Part shown: positions 13,702 to 13,715 of the stretch, piece after piece
Layout: the number at the start of each line of letters is the position of its first letter
Numbering within the stretch: the first letter of the stretch is position 1
Origin: an uncultured Clostridia bacterium
GTDB taxonomy: Bacteria > Bacillota > Clostridia > Oscillospirales > Ruminococcaceae
Length of the DNA stretch: 13,715 bases
Reading direction: 5' to 3'
Assembly: GCA_947177695.1 (NCBI GenBank)
Contig: CAMWVO010000020.1
Span: 1-13,715 of the forward strand
The notes under the pieces: model-generated
What the model was told of the DNA's origin: nothing
Seen by the model: the letters and a program-made list of their open reading frames with translations, nothing else
Databases searched by the model: none
Translations under genes and position numbers: made by a program

Positions 13702-13715
13702 CTAACGATGTTAAA

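Noticed and set aside
1..13715. tRNA, rRNA, CRISPR arrays, insertion sequences, attachment sites
   Set aside because: No cloverleaf, rRNA segment, regular repeat-spacer array, transposase or integrase motif was seen on either strand.

Overview
The window looks like chromosomal DNA from a low-to-mid GC anaerobic Firmicute, most likely a gut Clostridia member of the Ruminococcus/Oscillospiraceae type. This rests on strong AAAGGAG ribosome binding sites, near-consensus sigma-A promoters with 17-base spacers, FNGC/LSGC lipoproteins and the overall gene style. The genus is an inference; no rRNA or other marker gene is present. Coding density is high and no gene-free stretch exceeds 300 bases. The longest gap, 1694-1905, holds two divergent promoters and an operator-like palindrome.

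Left part, minus strand (1-1693): a two-gene NAD salvage operon. A nicotinamidase (pncA) makes nicotinate, which the downstream nicotinate phosphoribosyltransferase (pncB, cut by the window edge) converts to nicotinate mononucleotide.

Middle, plus strand (1906-6427): a CapA-type metallophosphatase-like lipoprotein with its own promoter. After a terminator comes a three-gene run: a SEDS-family RodA/FtsW-like glycosyltransferase, a CmoA-like class I methyltransferase and a galactokinase-family GHMP kinase. The run ends at a strong bidirectional terminator (6448-6481).

Right part, minus strand (13671 down to 6495): a closely packed cluster read in the order protein kinase, P-type-ATPase-like membrane protein, beta-helix/TerD fusion protein, surface lipoprotein, cyclophilin. 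This is the interesting part. It resembles the Ter (tellurium resistance/chemical stress) systems, in which TerD-family proteins occur with kinases and membrane ion-transport proteins, but its components are unusual. The P-type ATPase-like protein keeps the fold-defining segments but has lost every catalytic motif (TGES, DKTGT, TGD, GDGVND) and the C-terminal half of the membrane domain, so it appears to be a pseudoenzyme. The kinase keeps its catalytic Asp and metal-binding Asp but has no lysine at the VAIK position. Instead it has a lysine in the glycine-rich loop, as in eukaryotic WNK kinases. The TerD domain is fused behind a short beta-helix. The last cluster-specific gene encodes a lipoprotein with a calcium-loop-like motif and YD-type repeats. 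A reasonable inference is a membrane-associated sensing or signalling system (kinase, dead pump as scaffold or sensor, TerD as calcium-responsive adaptor, lipoprotein outside). No function has been shown. The cluster continues or begins beyond the right edge, so partner genes may be missing from view.
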